Part shown: piece by piece, positions 26,678 through 34,315 of the stretch
How the letters are laid out: every line of letters starts with the position of its first letter
Numbering within the stretch: position 1 is the stretch's first letter
Assembly: GCF_023370775.1 (NCBI RefSeq)
Contig: NZ_JAMCCQ010000001.1
Location: 1,116,001 to 1,180,000 of the forward strand
DNA from: Marivita sp. GX14005
GTDB lineage: Bacteria > Pseudomonadota > Alphaproteobacteria > Rhodobacterales > Rhodobacteraceae
Length of the DNA stretch: 64,000 nt
Direction: 5' to 3'
The notes under the pieces: generated by a model
The model's input: only the letters and a program-made list of their open reading frames with translations
Told to the model about the DNA's origin: nothing
Databases searched by the model: none
Translations under genes and position numbers: made by a program

Positions 26678-27646
26678 CTATTTATACTCGATTATTTCCA
26701 TTTGCGCATGGCGCAGCCGCCGCCAGTGATAGCGTATCATCCCGATCACGTTGGGAAATTTCGATAGTGTCAGAAAAACCGCGTGGTGCATCGCCTCACG
26801 CGGCGGCAATCCTTCTCGCCGCAGCCCAAGCGCAGCCTTCAGATAGGACAGCAGGTATATCGCCAGCACCAGGAGAGGAAGCCAAAGCGAGACGAAAGTG
26901 CCGAGAACGGCGGTGATCGGCAGGATCAGTCCGAAAAGCCAGCCGCGCAAGCGTTCGCGTCTGAAATACTCAGGATGAAGCGCGCCGACCTGCGCAAAAC
27001 CATGCCCTGTTCGCTCTGCCCGCTTCCACCATTGGGAGAACCGAAACGCGTTGCCGTCATGCTGCGCCATTGGCGCCGTGATGCGAACCAGCCGCCAGCC
27101 CGCCTTGCGCAGACGGTTGCAGATCTCATCGTCCTCCGCCGCGATTACCTGTGGGTCGAACCCGCCGACAGCGTCGAAGGCGGCGGCGCGCAGCATCATG
27201 TTGCCGCCGCAGGTCTCGATCTCTCCAACCGGGCGTTTCCACTCGAAATCGGACATCTGGCTATAGACCGTCGTATTGCGGTGAAGCTCCGCCTGCTGGC
27301 CGGTGACAAGGCCAAGGCCGTCATCGTCCCGCATCGCGGCTTCGGCCTGCCGGAGCCAGTCTGGCGCCATGATGCAATCACCGTCGAGGAACTGGACCAT
27401 CTCGGCCCGGTCACCATGGCGTCCGAGCGCGGCATAGCCCTCATTGCGCGCGCGGGCGGCGGTGAAGGGAACGGTCATGTCGAGCGCCACCACTTCGGCC
27501 CCTGCCGTGCGAGCGGCCTCCACGCTGTTATCGGTCGATCCGCTATCGACATAGACGACACGCCGCGCCTGCGGCATGACGGAGGCGAGCGAGGCAACGA
27601 GCCGCGCGCCTTCGTTGCGCCCGATGAGAACGACATCGACACTCAT
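26678..27646 (-). CDS. Glycosyltransferase, family 2
   Basis: 322 residues. VDVVLIGRNEGARLVASL, VVYVDSGSTDNSVEAAR and VQFLDGDCIMAPDWL (DxD-type) form the GT-A donor site; GGNMMLRAAAFDAVGGFD is the family's acceptor-side block. A C-terminal pair of hydrophobic segments (about 235-275, LPITAVLGTFVSLWLPLLVLAIYLL) predicts membrane attachment. Start and the stop of the upstream GT4 overlap by 4 bases (27643-27646), and the fused oxidoreductase begins 13 bases downstream, so this belongs to the leftward polysaccharide operon. Acceptor and donor sugars cannot be told from sequence. Confidence 0.88.
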   Translation of the reverse strand: MSVDVVLIGRNEGARLVASLASVMPQARRVVYVDSGSTDNSVEAARTAGAEVVALDMTVPFTAARARNEGYAALGRHGDRAEMVQFLDGDCIMAPDWLRQAEAAMRDDDGLGLVTGQQAELHRNTTVYSQMSDFEWKRPVGEIETCGGNMMLRAAAFDAVGGFDPQVIAAEDDEICNRLRKAGWRLVRITAPMAQHDGNAFRFSQWWKRAERTGHGFAQVGALHPEYFRRERLRGWLFGLILPITAVLGTFVSLWLPLLVLAIYLLSYLKAALGLRREGLPPREAMHHAVFLTLSKFPNVIGMIRYHWRRLRHAQMEIIEYK

Positions 27647-28896
27647 GCGCTCTTCTCACAATCGGGGCGCAGTCCGGGGCAGGTGCCGTTTTCCGCATAT
27701 CGGTAAATCAGCGTCGAGAGCCATTGCGCCTCGCGGCGCGCGTCGAATTCCGCCAGAACCTTGGCGCGACCGGCGGTGCCATAGGCCGCACGCCGTTCGG
27801 CATTGCCCAATAGATCTTTCAAGGCATCGACAAACGCGTTCTCGTCACCCGGCGCAACAAGCCGTCCGCTCACGCCGTCCTCGACCAGCTCCGGTATCCC
27901 GGCGATGCGCGTCGCCAGCACCGGAAGACCGGCGGCCATTGCCTCCATCAGCACGACGGGCACGCCTTCGGCAAAGCTCGGCAATGCAAAGATATCCGCA
28001 GCCGCAAGCGCTTCAGCGACCTCCGATTGTGAACGGTAGCCGAGGAACGCGATCCGTTCGTCCAGGCCACGCCGCGCCACCTCCGCCTCGAGCGCGACGC
28101 GGTCGGGTCCGTCGCCGATGATGTCGAGTTGAAGATCGGGGTAGGAATCGGCCAGCCGGGCGACCGCTTCGAGCAGGATCGGCAGGCCCTTGACCGGTGC
28201 GAGGCGACCGACGAACAGGATCGTCATACCATTTCGCGGGCGCGGTTCATAACGCTCGGGATCGACACCGCAATGCACGATATGGAAGCGATCCCAATGC
28301 CGTGCATCGGTGAAACACATGAGTTGGGAGCGGCAGAACTGGCTGATACATGCCACGAATGAGGCGCGCGCGGCCTTTTCGTCGATCCGCCAATGCAGTG
28401 GTTCGAAGAAGATATCCGGTCCGTGAATGGTAAAGCTCCACCTGATCCCGGAAAGCGCGCCGGCCAGCATCGCCACGGTGCAGGACGCTTTCGCTATATG
28501 GTTGTGCAGATGCGTAACGCCCTCGTCATCGAGATGCGCGGCCAGCACGCCGGCCTCTACGAAATAGATCAGGTTGTAAAGCCTCCCGCGCAGGCCCTTG
28601 GGCGAGGTCGTCCATGTCAACCGAAGCGCCGAAAGGTAACGGCGCGGCGTTCGCATCCACCGCGCATGGGCTTTCAAGACGCTCAGCGGATTGCGCGCAG
28701 CCGCGAGAACCTTGAACGTGCGCACGTGTTCGCGTCTTTGTTCATCCCCGACCAGGTGTTCCGCCCCGGTGGTTCGGATGGAGCAGGTCAGCACGTCGTG
28801 TCCCAGTGCACGCAAATGCGCAACTTCGCGTTGGATGAAGGTATCGCTCGCGCGCGGGTATTCTCCGGTTAGATAGGCGAGTTTCGGAAGGCTCAC
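27643..28896 (-). CDS. Glycosyltransferase, family 4
   Basis: 417 residues. The GT-B fold retaining glycosyltransferase signature is clear in the C-terminal half: ILFVGRLAPVKGLPILLEA, LDIIGDGPDR, IAFLGYRSQSEVAEALAAAD, FALPSFAEGVPVVLMEAMAAGLPVLATRIAGIPELVEDGVSG, where the EGxPxxxxEAMA block contains the conserved Glu residues. The N-terminus has LTGEYPRASDTFIQREV, frequent in exopolysaccharide GT4 enzymes of the colanic-acid WcaL type. It overlaps both neighbours by 4 bases (ATGA type), so translation is coupled in the leftward operon. Confidence 0.92.
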   Translation of the reverse strand: MSLPKLAYLTGEYPRASDTFIQREVAHLRALGHDVLTCSIRTTGAEHLVGDEQRREHVRTFKVLAAARNPLSVLKAHARWMRTPRRYLSALRLTWTTSPKGLRGRLYNLIYFVEAGVLAAHLDDEGVTHLHNHIAKASCTVAMLAGALSGIRWSFTIHGPDIFFEPLHWRIDEKAARASFVACISQFCRSQLMCFTDARHWDRFHIVHCGVDPERYEPRPRNGMTILFVGRLAPVKGLPILLEAVARLADSYPDLQLDIIGDGPDRVALEAEVARRGLDERIAFLGYRSQSEVAEALAAADIFALPSFAEGVPVVLMEAMAAGLPVLATRIAGIPELVEDGVSGRLVAPGDENAFVDALKDLLGNAERRAAYGTAGRAKVLAEFDARREAQWLSTLIYRYAENGTCPGLRPDCEKSA

Positions 28897-29825
28897 GAAC
28901 GTCCTCCCCAGTCAGGTGCGGGATTCGGCCAGTCGCGCGACGCTGCGGGGGTCGTCATGCGAAATCGCATCGGAACGGCGCGATGGCGCAAAACGTCCTT
29001 GCGCAGCAAACCCGGACGGGCCTTCCAGAGACCGGCAACCATTCCGGCACCGCGCAAAAGCTGCCAGGGCAGCGGGAATACGATCCGAGGCCAACCATCC
29101 TTCTGCATGTTGGAGATCACCTGATCGCGGGTCGGCAAAACCCTGTCGAGCACGGCGTAGCATCCGCTTGTCCGCGCCAGTGCCGCCTGCACCAACGCCG
29201 CCGCACATCGGTCGACATGGCACATCGGTAGCCGATCGTTTGCGCCGTAGCGAAGCAGCGCAGGGCCGACAGCCGGCCCAAGATGCGCGTTCATCAGCCG
29301 CCCGGTATCATAGACAATGCCGGGTCGCAGGATCGCAAGGCTATCCAAAGGTGCGGCCCGCGCCATGTTCTCTTGCGCGAGTTTCGCGCCGGAATAGGCA
29401 TCGCGTGGGAAAACGGGATCGACGAGAGGGCAATCGTCGCTCAATGCGCCGCCGGGCGGGATTCTCGCAGTGTCAAAAACGGCAATGGAACTTGCGAGCG
29501 TCAGATGCCCTACATGCGCGTCTTCCATCGCGCCGAGGAGCGCGCGCGTGCTGCCCAGGGTCAGGCTTTCATGCGCGGCAGCGTCGTTCGACATGGCGGC
29601 CGCGAGATGTATGACCGCGTCGCAGCCCGCCATAGCCTCAGTGAGCCTTTCGCGCGCGTCTGGCGCCGTCAGATCAATCGGTGCATGGCTTATATGCTGC
29701 CGGCTTTCGCCGACCATTCGCTGAACCGCAACGACCTCGCAACCGACGACCATTGCGGCGGCAACCGTTCGGCTTCCGATAAAGCCGGACGCACCGGTGA
29801 TCAGGAGTCGCTTCACATCGCCCAT
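28893..29825 (-). CDS. NAD-dependent epimerase/dehydratase (SDR family)
   Basis: 310 residues from the ATG at 29825. A longer in-frame extension to 30140 overlaps the upstream gene and has no family similarity, so it is rejected. LLITGASGFIGSRTVAAAM is the Rossmann motif, DAVIHLAAAMS the next conserved block, and YSGAKLAQENMA the catalytic Tyr-x-x-x-Lys. It likely acts on a nucleotide sugar as epimerase, reductase or dehydratase. The start overlaps the end of the upstream Gfo/Idh/MocA gene by 13 bases, and the end overlaps the GT4 start by 4. It is the stand-alone counterpart of the C-terminal half of the fused protein at 24556-26664. Confidence 0.88.
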   Translation of the reverse strand: MGDVKRLLITGASGFIGSRTVAAAMVVGCEVVAVQRMVGESRQHISHAPIDLTAPDARERLTEAMAGCDAVIHLAAAMSNDAAAHESLTLGSTRALLGAMEDAHVGHLTLASSIAVFDTARIPPGGALSDDCPLVDPVFPRDAYSGAKLAQENMARAAPLDSLAILRPGIVYDTGRLMNAHLGPAVGPALLRYGANDRLPMCHVDRCAAALVQAALARTSGCYAVLDRVLPTRDQVISNMQKDGWPRIVFPLPWQLLRGAGMVAGLWKARPGLLRKDVLRHRAVPMRFRMTTPAASRDWPNPAPDWGGRS

Positions 29826-30937
29826 GACATCGGCTCCATCGGATCGCAGCGCGTTGTCATGCGCTGCGCACCGGTCATATCGCCCGCGTTCTGTATGGCG
29901 AGGGTCACTTCCGTCATGTGCAACGCGAATTCGCTCGACAAGCGCGAGGGCCGTCCATCGCGCAACGCCTCCAGCATCTCGGCCGGGCCAAGCATGAAGT
30001 TCATCGCCGCTGCGCCCCAGCGCGCGACCTTCGGATGGGTGGGTTGCGGCAGCCGAATGCGCTTTGGCAAAGGCGACTCGAGCAGCCTGCGGCGGATTGT
30101 GAGGCGCTTTGCAAAGCGCACTTTCGCGCCATTGTCCCAAGCCGCGTTGCAGGACAGAACGCCCTTGTCTCCGACGATACGGATACGATGATCATGCGGC
30201 GCCACGATCGAGCAGGTCAGCCGGGTGACCGGGCCGTTTTCGAAAAACAGCGTCGCGGTTGCGAAATCGGGTGCGAATGGCCCCGTGCCTTCCTTGTGAG
30301 GTATGGTTTGCGCCGAGGCTGCGGTGACGCTGCGCACCGATCCGAACCATGAGATCAACCAGCCGAGGTAATAGCCGGCATGCTCCAGCGTGCAGCCCGT
30401 GCGGAACTCGTCCTCGAAGGGCCAAGGCGCGCCGGTCTCGGACAGCCATTGGCGGTAAGCAGCCTGCGGCACGAAACCGTCATCGAGTTCAGCGTAGATC
30501 AGACGCGGCGTTCCCGCGATCCCCGTGCGCAGCGCATATCCCATCGTTTGCGCCGCTTCGCCGAGAACGCTGCAGGGTGCCGAAGCCAGCATCAGTCGTG
30601 CCGCCTTTGCCTCTCTGCAGAGCGTCTTGGCGTCGTCGAGATCGAGGGCCAGCGGTTTTTCGGAATAGACATGGCAACCGGCCTTCAGACAGGCCATGTT
30701 GACGTCGAAATGGGAGGCCGGATTGGTCAGGTTGAGAACGATTCCATCCGGCGGATGGGCGTTCAGCAGTTCGTCGAGGCCGGCGGCGCGCGGCACGTTC
30801 CAATAGTCGCAGAACCGGGCCAGCCGCTCGGCATCGCGATCGAACACCCGCGCCACGGTGAGCCCCTCCATCGCCCGAAGCGAGCGCATGTAGAGATCGG
30901 CGACGAAACCGCAACCGATGATCGACACCACGCCCAT
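29813..30937 (-). CDS. Gfo/Idh/MocA-family oxidoreductase
   Basis: 374 residues. VSIIGCGFVADLYMRSL is the NAD(P)-binding motif, VLNLTNPASHFDVNMACL the next block, and HVYSEKPLALDLDDA contains the family's EKP lysine. The C-terminal half is the usual beta-sheet substrate domain. It is the first gene of the leftward operon, so a promoter is expected in the 253-base gap to the divergent wecG-like gene (30938-31190). The substrate is probably a sugar or nucleotide sugar, as for other members in polysaccharide loci, but is not identifiable. It may have been the source of the N-terminal half of the fused protein. Confidence 0.87.
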   Translation of the reverse strand: MGVVSIIGCGFVADLYMRSLRAMEGLTVARVFDRDAERLARFCDYWNVPRAAGLDELLNAHPPDGIVLNLTNPASHFDVNMACLKAGCHVYSEKPLALDLDDAKTLCREAKAARLMLASAPCSVLGEAAQTMGYALRTGIAGTPRLIYAELDDGFVPQAAYRQWLSETGAPWPFEDEFRTGCTLEHAGYYLGWLISWFGSVRSVTAASAQTIPHKEGTGPFAPDFATATLFFENGPVTRLTCSIVAPHDHRIRIVGDKGVLSCNAAWDNGAKVRFAKRLTIRRRLLESPLPKRIRLPQPTHPKVARWGAAAMNFMLGPAEMLEALRDGRPSRLSSEFALHMTEVTLAIQNAGDMTGAQRMTTRCDPMEPMSWAM

Positions 30938-31052
30938 CTCAGGCCACCCCCGTCAGAGGGCGGCCGCTTCGGGACAATCGACTGGCGGCAGGTTTCGGAA
31001 TCACCGGGCTTCTCTGTGCATATTCTGGCGTGTTTGACCGGACAATAATGGT

Positions 31053-31110
31053 GACAATTCGACAAATCCCGAAAATCTCAGGCCAATTCGGCGGTTTGCT
31101 GCGAATTGTC
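31053..31110. promoter_or_regulatory. Cluster of CAATTCG heptamers in the divergent promoter region
   Basis: Three copies of CAATTCG lie in 56 bases: direct copies at 31055-31061 and 31084-31090, and an inverted copy (CGAATTG) at 31102-31108. The outer pair extends to a perfect 9-base inverted repeat, GACAATTCG and CGAATTGTC. GACAA also recurs at 31041, 31053 and 31061. The region lies between the starts of the leftward polysaccharide operon (30937) and the rightward glycosyltransferase (31191), so a shared operator is plausible. No known regulator is assigned. Confidence 0.45.
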
Positions 31111-31190
31111 TTGAATTTGCAGCGCTCTCGTCGCGATTTGGTCCCATGCGTGGCCAAAACTTCAAAAATTCTCAACGAACGAGGCCGTTG

Positions 31191-31982
31191 ATGCGTTTCT
31201 GGGGCGATGGGTACGATCTGCGGGTCAATGTCACGGATTGGAGCGAGCTGGAGCGGTCTGTCGCCGCCCGGCTTGCGGCGGGCCGAGGGTTCTGCCTCGC
31301 GACGCTCAATCTCGATCACCTCGTCAAGCTGCGAAGCGATGTGTCGTTCCGAAAGGCCTATGCCGCGCAGGATCTGATTACCGCCGATGGCAATCCGGTC
31401 GTCTGGCTGTCGCGCCTTGCAGCGCGGCCCGTCGAACTGATCCCCGGATCGGACGCGATTTTGCCGCTTGTTCGTATCGCGGCGGCTCAAAACAAGAGGA
31501 TTGCCCTTGTCGGCAGCACCGATACGGCGCTGGCCGCTGCCAGGGATTTTCTGGAATCCCGGATTCCCGGCGCGTGCGTGGTTGCCGCGATCTCGCCGGC
31601 GATGGGGTTCGACCCGGAGGGAGAGGATGCCGAACAGCTGATCGAAGCCCTGCAAGACGCCGAAGCCGATTTGGTTTTTATTGCGCTGGGCGCACCGAAA
31701 CAGGAGGTTTTTGCCGCTCATGCGGCGCGCAGGCTCCCGCGCGCGGGATTCGCCTCCATCGGCGCCGGGCTCGATTTCTTCGCCGGGCATCAACGGCGCG
31801 CGCCGCGTTGGGTTCGGGCAACTGCAATGGAGTGGCTGTGGCGCGCGCTATCGCAACCGACGCGGCTGGTGCCCCGCTATGCCAGATGTTTCGCGATCCT
31901 GCCCGCAGAAACTCTGCATGCGCTTAGGCTGAGATTCGCGCAAGATGAAGCGAAAGAAAATCCGGTTCAGTCCAATGAGTGA
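31191..31982 (+). CDS. WecG/TagA/CpsF-family glycosyltransferase
   Basis: 263 residues from the ATG at 31191, which has gagg about 9 bases upstream; a start at 31146 would add 15 unsupported residues. The family adds an N-acetylmannosamine-type residue to an undecaprenyl-linked sugar in teichoic acid, enterobacterial common antigen or exopolysaccharide. Conserved blocks: FCLATLNLDHLVKL, ITADGNPVVWLSRL, RIALVGSTDTALAAA, DLVFIALGAPKQEVFAA and GFASIGAGLDFFAGHQRRAPRWV. These include the TxNxxxL and DGxxxxW-like motifs typical of the group. It ends in a 16-base convergent overlap with the ABC ATPase gene. It is the most likely second-step transferase of the locus. Confidence 0.9.
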   Translation: MRFWGDGYDLRVNVTDWSELERSVAARLAAGRGFCLATLNLDHLVKLRSDVSFRKAYAAQDLITADGNPVVWLSRLAARPVELIPGSDAILPLVRIAAAQNKRIALVGSTDTALAAARDFLESRIPGACVVAAISPAMGFDPEGEDAEQLIEALQDAEADLVFIALGAPKQEVFAAHAARRLPRAGFASIGAGLDFFAGHQRRAPRWVRATAMEWLWRALSQPTRLVPRYARCFAILPAETLHALRLRFAQDEAKENPVQSNE

Positions 31983-32605
31983 ACACGCCCGCCTGCGGCG
32001 ATGGCATCTTCGCGATCATGCGTGACGAGCAAAACCGGCAACCCCTTCGCCCGCGCCCGCTCGAATACGAGCTCGCGGATCTGTGCACGGCGCTGCGCGT
32101 CGAGACGCGAAAAGGGTTCATCCAATAGTAACGCCTTGGGTTCAGAAAGAAGCATGCGCATCAGCGCGATTCGTGCCTTTTGGCCGCCGGAAAGCGTCGC
32201 TGGATCGCGATTGGCGAAACCCGACAGGCCGATATCGTCCAATGCGTGTTCAATTTGCTCCCGCCGCCGGGCCCGGGGGAGGCGTGTCGTGTCAAGGCCG
32301 AAGGCAAGGTTTTCGCCGACAGACAGATGAGGAAAAAGAAGATCGTCCTGCAGCAGGATACCGATGCGCCGATATTCGGGGCTGGTTTCGGTGATGTCCG
32401 TTCCGTCCAAAAGAACACGCCCTTGCGCCGCGAAACTCGGATCGAGGCTGCCGATGAGAAAAGAAAGGAGCGTCGATTTCCCCGAACCGGACGGCCCCAT
32501 AACGGTAAGGGTTTCGCCGGGACCGACATGGGTGTCGATTTCGACAAGCTTTCGCGTGCCGTGCCGTATAGCCACCCGCTCCAGTGTCAGCCCGGCTCTA
32601 GACAT
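31967..32605 (-). CDS. ynjD: ABC transporter ATP-binding protein (YnjD-like)
   Basis: 212 residues from the ATG at 32605; the upstream in-frame extension lies inside the permease gene and is rejected. Walker A is GPSGSGKST, the signature is LSGGQKARIALMR, Walker B is LLLDEPFSRLD and the switch histidine is in LLVTHDRED. Together with the two-domain permease and binding protein immediately upstream it matches the YnjBCD arrangement, an uncharacterised importer related to thiamine and iron(III) transporters. The start overlaps the permease end by 8 bases, so translation is coupled. Confidence 0.85.
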   Translation of the reverse strand: MSRAGLTLERVAIRHGTRKLVEIDTHVGPGETLTVMGPSGSGKSTLLSFLIGSLDPSFAAQGRVLLDGTDITETSPEYRRIGILLQDDLLFPHLSVGENLAFGLDTTRLPRARRREQIEHALDDIGLSGFANRDPATLSGGQKARIALMRMLLSEPKALLLDEPFSRLDAQRRAQIRELVFERARAKGLPVLLVTHDREDAIAAGGRVHSLD

Positions 32606-34307
32606 GGCGCAGCCCCCGTCGATTGCGCCAGAGAATGGCCGGAACGAAGATCGCGATGGCGAAGGGCAGAAATGCAGCGCCCGTCTGGGTGAGGGCATAG
32701 ACCGCAATCACCCGTCTGTCGCCGCCGGAGGCGAGCGCGACCGCTTCGGTTGTCAGCGTCTGGACGCGCCCGGCGCCCGCCAGAAGGGTGGGAAGGAATT
32801 GCCCGACGGACACCGCGAAGCCGACAGCGGCGGCGGTCAGGATGGGTCGCAGTAGTATCGGCAAGCGCACGCGCCATAAAACCCCGTCCGGCGACGCGCC
32901 CAACGCGCGCGCGACCAACCCGTATCGCATATCCCAAGAGCGGAACGGATCGCCGAGGGACAGGAAAACGTATGGAAGGACAAAGATAATGTGAACGAAA
33001 ATGACTGATGTCCGACCCGCGTCAAGGCCGGTGAAGATCGCAAGTGTCTGGAGGCCGGAAAGAAAGGCGATCTGAGGCACGATCAGCGGCAGATACAAGA
33101 GCAACAACGCGCGCGTACTCGGCTTTATCCCGTGCCGCTCTTCGGCTTCGAGACAGGCGAGCGTGAGAAACAGCGCCACGGCAGTTGCGATCGCGGCAAT
33201 CAGGAGCGTTTCCGTGATGGCAGGCCAGAGACCCGTCGCATGTCGCATCCAAGTGCGCGCCGTGAAACTGTCTGGCAGAGCGTTCGGAAAGCTCCAGAAG
33301 CCGGCAACAGACCAGATCAAAAGACCAAGAAGCCCGAAGACAATCGCAGCCGCGACCAAGATTGCGGCAAGAAGCGAGGCGGCTTTCAAAGCCCCGGTCG
33401 CGCCACCACGCGATCCCGCACGGACCCACGCGCGGCCAATCCGCGCGGCGAGCCATTCAAGCGTGCGCCAGCAAAGCAGGGCAAGAACGACAAGCGCAAG
33501 TTGCCAGACCGCACCGGCGGAGGCCAGAAACCGCATCGAAAGATCGGGATCGTTCATCCATTTCAGGATCTGCACGGCAAGCGGCGGCGGTGTCGTCGGT
33601 CCGAGGATCAGCGCGACATCGATCACCGTCATGGAAAACGCCAGAACGGCGTAAATCGGCAATCGGATCTGGCCGTAAACCAGCGGGAAGACGGTCTTGA
33701 ACCAGCCGGTCACCGGCGCATAGCCCAGCGCGTTCGAGATGCGCCGCGTTTGATCCGCGCGGATCTGGCTCAAGGCTGCGAGGGTCATCAACAGCAGGAA
33801 GGGGATTTCCTTGACCACCAATCCCGCGGTGAGCGAGATGCCGAATGGGTCCTGCAGGACGAGCAAATCGGGTGGCCGCACCCATCCGCTCAGCCAAGGT
33901 GAAACGATGCGCGCCATCCACCCCGAAGGTGCGATCAGAAACGCCAGCCCGAATGCGGCGGCGGCGTGCGGCACGGCCAAAAGCGGCGACAAGGCGCGTT
34001 CGATGGCGCGAAACGCGCGCGTGCCGCTCCACGCGGCGCAGATCAGTGCAACGATGAAAAGCGACAGGCCCGTTGCGGCGAAACCGGTCGTCAGGCTGAG
34101 GAGGCTGGCACGGCCGATTCCCGGAGTGTTCGCAAGATCCCGAAAGGGATCGAGGGTCAGCGCGGTTCCGCCCAGCGCCGGCAGGTAGCCGAAGGCCGGA
34201 CCGAGGGTTCCGAGCAGACCGGCCAGCACAGGGACAAGCATGACCGCAAGCGTCGCGAGCGGCGCCCAATGCAACAGCGCCGGCCGTTTTGTTTCACCCC
34301 ACCTCAC
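32598..34307 (-). CDS. ynjC: ABC transporter permease with two fused membrane domains (YnjC-like)
   Basis: 569 residues with about 12 hydrophobic segments in two homologous halves, as in FbpB/ThiP-type permeases. Each half carries an EAA-like loop: one near residues 190-215 (ISNALGYAPVTGWFKTVFP) and one near 485-505 (VARALGASPDGVLWRVRLP), the contact sites for the ATPase. The gene is 8 bases downstream of the binding-protein gene and overlaps the ATPase gene. Its substrate is unknown; thiamine-like compounds or metal ions are suggested only by family kinship, and no TPP riboswitch is visible upstream of the operon. Confidence 0.87.
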   Translation of the reverse strand: MRWGETKRPALLHWAPLATLAVMLVPVLAGLLGTLGPAFGYLPALGGTALTLDPFRDLANTPGIGRASLLSLTTGFAATGLSLFIVALICAAWSGTRAFRAIERALSPLLAVPHAAAAFGLAFLIAPSGWMARIVSPWLSGWVRPPDLLVLQDPFGISLTAGLVVKEIPFLLLMTLAALSQIRADQTRRISNALGYAPVTGWFKTVFPLVYGQIRLPIYAVLAFSMTVIDVALILGPTTPPPLAVQILKWMNDPDLSMRFLASAGAVWQLALVVLALLCWRTLEWLAARIGRAWVRAGSRGGATGALKAASLLAAILVAAAIVFGLLGLLIWSVAGFWSFPNALPDSFTARTWMRHATGLWPAITETLLIAAIATAVALFLTLACLEAEERHGIKPSTRALLLLYLPLIVPQIAFLSGLQTLAIFTGLDAGRTSVIFVHIIFVLPYVFLSLGDPFRSWDMRYGLVARALGASPDGVLWRVRLPILLRPILTAAAVGFAVSVGQFLPTLLAGAGRVQTLTTEAVALASGGDRRVIAVYALTQTGAAFLPFAIAIFVPAILWRNRRGLRHV

Positions 34308-34315
34308 CGGACCTG

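Noticed and set aside
29826-30140. N-terminal extension of the epimerase gene (105 codons)
   Set aside because: It is inside the upstream oxidoreductase gene in another frame and shows no family similarity; the ATG at 29825 fits the Rossmann start.
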